Shown: piece after piece, positions 20,882 through 23,604 of the stretch | How positions within the stretch are numbered: position 1 is the stretch's first letter | How the letters are laid out: each line of letters starts with the position of its first letter | NCBI GenBank assembly: GCA_025459035.1 | Contig: JALORJ010000002.1 | Coordinates: 1 to 23,604, forward strand | From: Burkholderiales bacterium | GTDB lineage: Bacteria > Pseudomonadota > Gammaproteobacteria > Burkholderiales > Ga0077523 | Direction of reading: 5' to 3' | DNA length: 23,604 nucleotides | The notes under the pieces: generated by a model | Seen by the model: only the letters and a program-made list of their open reading frames with translations | Told to the model about the DNA's origin: nothing | Database searches by the model: none | Translations under genes and position numbers: made by a program

Positions 20882-21484
20882 GTGAAGCTCTTCCACGTCC
20901 CCGGATACGCCTCCCTCGCCCCCCACATCGCGCTGCGCGAAGCGGGTGCCCGCTTCACGCTCGAGCGCGTCGACCTCGCGACCGGCATGACCGACGCCGG
21001 TCGCCGGCTGCGCGACGTGCATCCTTCCGGCCATCTCGGTGCGATCGAGATCGCTCCCGGCGATGTCGTGTCCGAGACGCCGGTGTGCATGCTGTGGATC
21101 GCGCACCAGTACCCGGCCGCGAAGCTCGCACCCGCCGCCGGCACGCGCGAGTACTTCACCCTCGCCGCTCTGCTGAACGAGATCGCGACCGAGATCCACA
21201 TGGCGTACATCTGGTTGCACAACCCAACCTTCCCGGCCGCGGCCAAGGCGACGCTGCAGGCGCGGCTGGACGAGACGGTCGATCGCTACGACGCCGTGCT
21301 CCGCGGACGCGACACGCTGCTGACGAGCGGCTACTCGGTGGCCGACTGCTTCTTCTACGTCACGATGACGTGGGCGCTGCCCGACGATCCGAAGCCCGCG
21401 ACGCGCGCCGGCGTGCAGGCGTTCATGCAGCGCATGCAGGCGCGCCCCGCCGTGCAGGCCGCGCGCGCGGCCGAAGGGCTGTGA
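20882..21484 (+). CDS. Glutathione S-transferase-like protein
   Basis: The 200-residue length and layout match bacterial beta-class-like GSTs. The N-terminal thioredoxin-like domain opens KLFHVPGYASLAPHIALREAG, with VSETPVCMLWIAHQYP near residues 63-78; the rest is the helical C-terminal domain, including LTSGYSVADCFFYV. The GTG at 20882 is chosen because it puts the first strand at the N-terminus as in the family; an ATG at 20840 would add 14 residues. The beta-class catalytic Cys10 is replaced by Ala (PGYAS instead of PGACS), so chemistry would depend on the neighbouring Ser11 or another residue. The substrate is unknown. It stops 3 bp from the convergent hemJ stop. Confidence 0.88.
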   Translation: MKLFHVPGYASLAPHIALREAGARFTLERVDLATGMTDAGRRLRDVHPSGHLGAIEIAPGDVVSETPVCMLWIAHQYPAAKLAPAAGTREYFTLAALLNEIATEIHMAYIWLHNPTFPAAAKATLQARLDETVDRYDAVLRGRDTLLTSGYSVADCFFYVTMTWALPDDPKPATRAGVQAFMQRMQARPAVQAARAAEGL

Positions 21485-21487
21485 CCG

Positions 21488-21904
21488 TCAGAACGGCTTC
21501 AGCTCGACCAGGATCAGCACGCCCAGCAGCAGCACCACCGGCACCTCGTTGAACCACCGGAACCACGTGTGCGAGCGCGTGCTGCGGCCCTGCTCGAAGC
21601 GGCGCAGCGTCGCTCCGCACATGTGGTGGTAGCCGACGATCAGGATCACGAGCGCGAGCTTCGCGTGCAGCCAGCCGCCGCCGACGCCGAAGCCCAGCCA
21701 CAGCCACAGCCCCAGCACCACTGCCGGGACCGACAGCAGCGTCGTGAAGCGCATCAGCTTGCGTGCCATCAGCAGCAGTCGATCGCGTGCGGCGGCGTGC
21801 GTCTCCATCGCGAGGTTCACGAAGATGCGCGGCAGATAGAACAGGCCGGCAAACCACGCCGTCACGAAGAGGATGTGGAAAGTCTTGATCCAGTTGTAGG
21901 CCAT
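21488..21904 (-). CDS. hemJ: HemJ-type protoporphyrinogen IX oxidase
   Basis: The 138-residue, four-helix inner-membrane protein is of the UPF0093/HemJ family, which oxidises protoporphyrinogen IX to protoporphyrin IX in haem synthesis. Sequence markers are IKTFHILFVTAWFAGLFYLPRIFV (conserved His10 in the first helix), LMARKLMRFTTL, WLHAKLALVILIVGYHHMCG (78-97) and the terminal RWFNEVPVVLLLGVLILVELKPF. It is often annotated loosely as a CopD-like membrane protein, but length and C-terminus fit HemJ. The ATG at 21904 has no strong Shine-Dalgarno; the 25-bp gap after the ABC permease gene suggests co-transcription. Confidence 0.92.
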   Translation of the reverse strand: MAYNWIKTFHILFVTAWFAGLFYLPRIFVNLAMETHAAARDRLLLMARKLMRFTTLLSVPAVVLGLWLWLGFGVGGGWLHAKLALVILIVGYHHMCGATLRRFEQGRSTRSHTWFRWFNEVPVVLLLGVLILVELKPF

Positions 21905-21929
21905 CGAAGGTCCGGGGTCGGGGGCGAAT

Positions 21930-22757
21930 TCAGACGAGCAGGCGACGACGCGTGAGCACCAGCGCGAGGCAGAACGCGACGACGCCGTAGGCCGCGAGCA
22001 CGCCTAGGTGCATCCACGGCGCGTCCGGCACCGTGCCCGACACCAGCGGGCGCACCAGCGCGATCGCGTGGTACAGCGGCAGCACCGACGACACGCCCTG
22101 GATCGCGACGGGCAGCTGGCTCACCGGGAAGAACACGCCCGACAGCAGCGTCATCGGCGTCACCACGAGCGTGAAGTAGTACAGGAAGAAGTCGTAGCTC
22201 GGGCTGATCGCGTTCATCACCAGCGCCATGCACGCGAACGTCGTTCCGGCGAGCAACGCGATCGGCACGATCCACAGGGTCTGCGGCGCGTGCGACAGCC
22301 CCAGCACCCAGATGATCACGAGGATCGCGCAGCCCGACAGCAGGCTCTTGGAGCCGGCCCACAGGGCCTCGGCCAGCACGATGTCGTCGAGGTCGAGCGG
22401 TGCATTCATGATGGCCTCCCACGTCTTCTGCACGTGCATGCGCGAGAACGCGGAGTACAGCGCCTCGAACGTCGCGCTGTTCATCGTGCTGTACGCGACG
22501 GTGCCGGCGGCGAGGAAGGTGATGTACGGCACACCGTCGACCGATGGCAGCAGCGCGCCGAGCCCGAAGCCCAGCCCCAGCATGTAGAGCAGCGGGTCGG
22601 CGAGGTTGCCGAGCAGCGACGGGATCGCGAGCTTGCGCCACACGAGGAAGTTGCGACGCCACACGTGCACGAAGCGGCGCGACACGCGCGGCGCGCGCAA
22701 GTCCTTGCGGCGCGGCACCAGGCGCGACCCGCCGCCGCTCATGCCGGCGCCCGCCAT
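21930..22757 (-). CDS. ABC-2 type transporter permease, NodJ-like
   Basis: The 275-residue integral membrane component of an ABC exporter has about six hydrophobic segments. The sequence is NodJ-like: WRRNFLVWRKLAIPSLLGNLADPLLYMLGLGFGLG, FLAAGTVAYSTMNSATFEALYSAFSRM, TWEAIMNAPLDLDDIVLAEALWAGSKS, and TPMTLLSGVFFPVSQLPVAIQ. NodIJ in rhizobia exports lipo-oligosaccharide; the many Burkholderiales homologues outside symbiosis have uncertain substrates, so Nod factor export should not be assumed. It pairs with the ATPase gene 74 bp upstream on the same strand. A second in-frame ATG at 22742 is also possible; neither has a clear Shine-Dalgarno sequence. Confidence 0.92.
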   Translation of the reverse strand: MAGAGMSGGGSRLVPRRKDLRAPRVSRRFVHVWRRNFLVWRKLAIPSLLGNLADPLLYMLGLGFGLGALLPSVDGVPYITFLAAGTVAYSTMNSATFEALYSAFSRMHVQKTWEAIMNAPLDLDDIVLAEALWAGSKSLLSGCAILVIIWVLGLSHAPQTLWIVPIALLAGTTFACMALVMNAISPSYDFFLYYFTLVVTPMTLLSGVFFPVSQLPVAIQGVSSVLPLYHAIALVRPLVSGTVPDAPWMHLGVLAAYGVVAFCLALVLTRRRLLV

Positions 22758-22831
22758 GCGGACCGATCGGGGGAATCGCCGGCGCGCGCACCCCTCGCGG
22801 CAGCCGGCACGAACGCGTGCGTCATCGAGCG

Positions 22832-23604
22832 TCAGTCCCGCAGGTCACGGCCGGTCAGCTTCAGGAAGACGTCCTCGAGGTTCGCCGGGCGATGCAGCGT
22901 GCGCAGTCCCGTTCCGCGCGTCGCGAGGTCGGCCCGCAGCGCGGCGGCATCGCGCGTGTAGCAGAACACGGTCTCGCCGACGACCTCGCAGCGATCCGCC
23001 AGACGCGTTCCGGCCGCGGTCGCCCACGCGGGCGCACCGTCGCCGTAGACCTCGACCACCTCGGGCTCGACATGCGCCGCGATCAGCGCCCGCGGGCTGC
23101 CCTGCGCGACCAGCGCGCCGTGATCGACGATCGCGAGGCGGTCGCACAGGCGTTCGGCCTCGTCCATGAAGTGCGTCGTCAGCAGCAGCGTCTTGCCCTG
23201 CGCCACGAGCTGCTTGAGGCGCTCCCAGATCAGGTGCCGCGCCTGCGGATCGAGGCCGGTCGTCGGCTCGTCGAGGAACACCAGATCGGGGTCGTTGACG
23301 AGGGCACGGGCGAGCGACAGCCGACGCTTCATGCCGCCCGACAGCGAGCGGATCGACGCGTCGGCCTTCGCGGCGAGCCCGGCGAACTCGAGCAGCCACG
23401 GCACGCGTGCGCGCACCGCCGCCGCGTCGAGCCCGAAGTAGCGGCCGTAGATCAGCAGGTTCTCGGTGACCGTGAAGTCGGGATCGAGGCTGTCTTCCTG
23501 CGGCACGACGCCGATGCGCACGCGCGCCTCCCGCGCGGCCTGCGGCACCGGCTGCCCCGCGAGCACGATGCGCCCGGCGTCCGGGTCGGTCAGCCCCAGG
23601 CACA
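22832..23604 (-). CDS. ABC transporter ATP-binding protein, NodI-like (5' truncated by window end)
   Basis: ATPase partner of the NodJ-like permease. The frame is open to the window edge (CLGLTDPDAGRIVLAGQ), so the N-terminus with Walker A lies outside. Present are the Q-loop VVPQEDSLDPDFTVTENL, the signature LSGGMKRRLSLARAL, Walker B LVFLDEPTTGLDP and the H-loop TTHFMDEAERL, followed by a C-terminal domain typical of the drug-resistance/NodI branch that ends LEDVFLKLTGRDLRD. About 256 residues are visible. It forms an apparent three-gene unit with the permease and hemJ. Confidence 0.94.
   Translation of the reverse strand, partial: CLGLTDPDAGRIVLAGQPVPQAAREARVRIGVVPQEDSLDPDFTVTENLLIYGRYFGLDAAAVRARVPWLLEFAGLAAKADASIRSLSGGMKRRLSLARALVNDPDLVFLDEPTTGLDPQARHLIWERLKQLVAQGKTLLLTTHFMDEAERLCDRLAIVDHGALVAQGSPRALIAAHVEPEVVEVYGDGAPAWATAAGTRLADRCEVVGETVFCYTRDAAALRADLATRGTGLRTLHRPANLEDVFLKLTGRDLRD

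Noticed and set aside
21930..23604. NodIJ-like genes as evidence of a nodulating symbiont.
   Set aside because: Homologues of this pair are common in non-symbiotic Burkholderiales, and no nodABC or other symbiosis genes are in the window.
1..23604. Search for tRNA, rRNA, CRISPR repeats, transposase genes, integrases or attachment-site duplications.
   Set aside because: None recognised by eye. Base composition and gene types are uniform across the window, so I see no sign of a recently acquired island.

Overview
The window is chromosomal DNA from a very G+C-rich Gram-negative bacterium, most likely a betaproteobacterium of the Burkholderiales type. The inference rests on the divergent yggS / pilT-pilU arrangement, yggS, proC and yggT in one transcriptional unit, a NodI/NodJ-like ABC exporter next to hemJ, and an RND pump with a NodT-type lipoprotein channel. 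Coding density is high, with many 4-bp stop/start overlaps and GTG/TTG starts. I see no tRNA, rRNA, insertion sequence, prophage or CRISPR array.

Layout. (1) 1-3556, plus strand: the C-terminal half of an HAE1-type RND pump, overlapping a NodT-family outer-membrane lipoprotein channel with an unusual C-terminal extension of about 145 residues. (2) 3738-8804: a LysR/NhaR-like regulator (minus) divergent from dabB-dabA (plus), which encode a two-subunit inorganic-carbon uptake system. A perfect 8-bp-arm inverted repeat with a T-N11-A core sits between them and is the likely operator. (3) 8815-14826, minus strand, read from 14826 downward: yggS, an exported SRPBCC/START-like protein, proC, yggT, a dynamin-family GTPase and a DUF3465 protein. 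After a 185-bp gap comes an exported SCP2-like protein. (4) 14998-17243, plus strand: pilT and pilU, the type IV pilus retraction ATPases. A 10-bp-arm inverted repeat lies in the yggS/pilT divergent region. (5) 17253-19991, minus strand: an exported HIRAN-domain protein, an RlmL-type 23S rRNA methyltransferase, and egtD (ergothioneine synthesis). (6) 20023-20577, plus strand: a small protein that reads as two tandem ribbon-helix-helix motifs on one chain, followed by the clearest rho-independent terminator in the window. (7) 20882-21484, plus strand: a glutathione S-transferase-like protein. (8) 21488-23604, minus strand: a NodI-like ATPase (cut by the window end), a NodJ-like permease and hemJ.

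Most genes are housekeeping or well-known accessory functions. The parts most worth a second look are the tandem-RHH protein with its tightly packed divergent HIRAN partner, the C-terminal domain on the efflux channel, the LysR-controlled DAB carbon-uptake module without visible carbon-fixation genes, and the dynamin-like GTPase plus DUF3465 pair downstream of proC-yggT.
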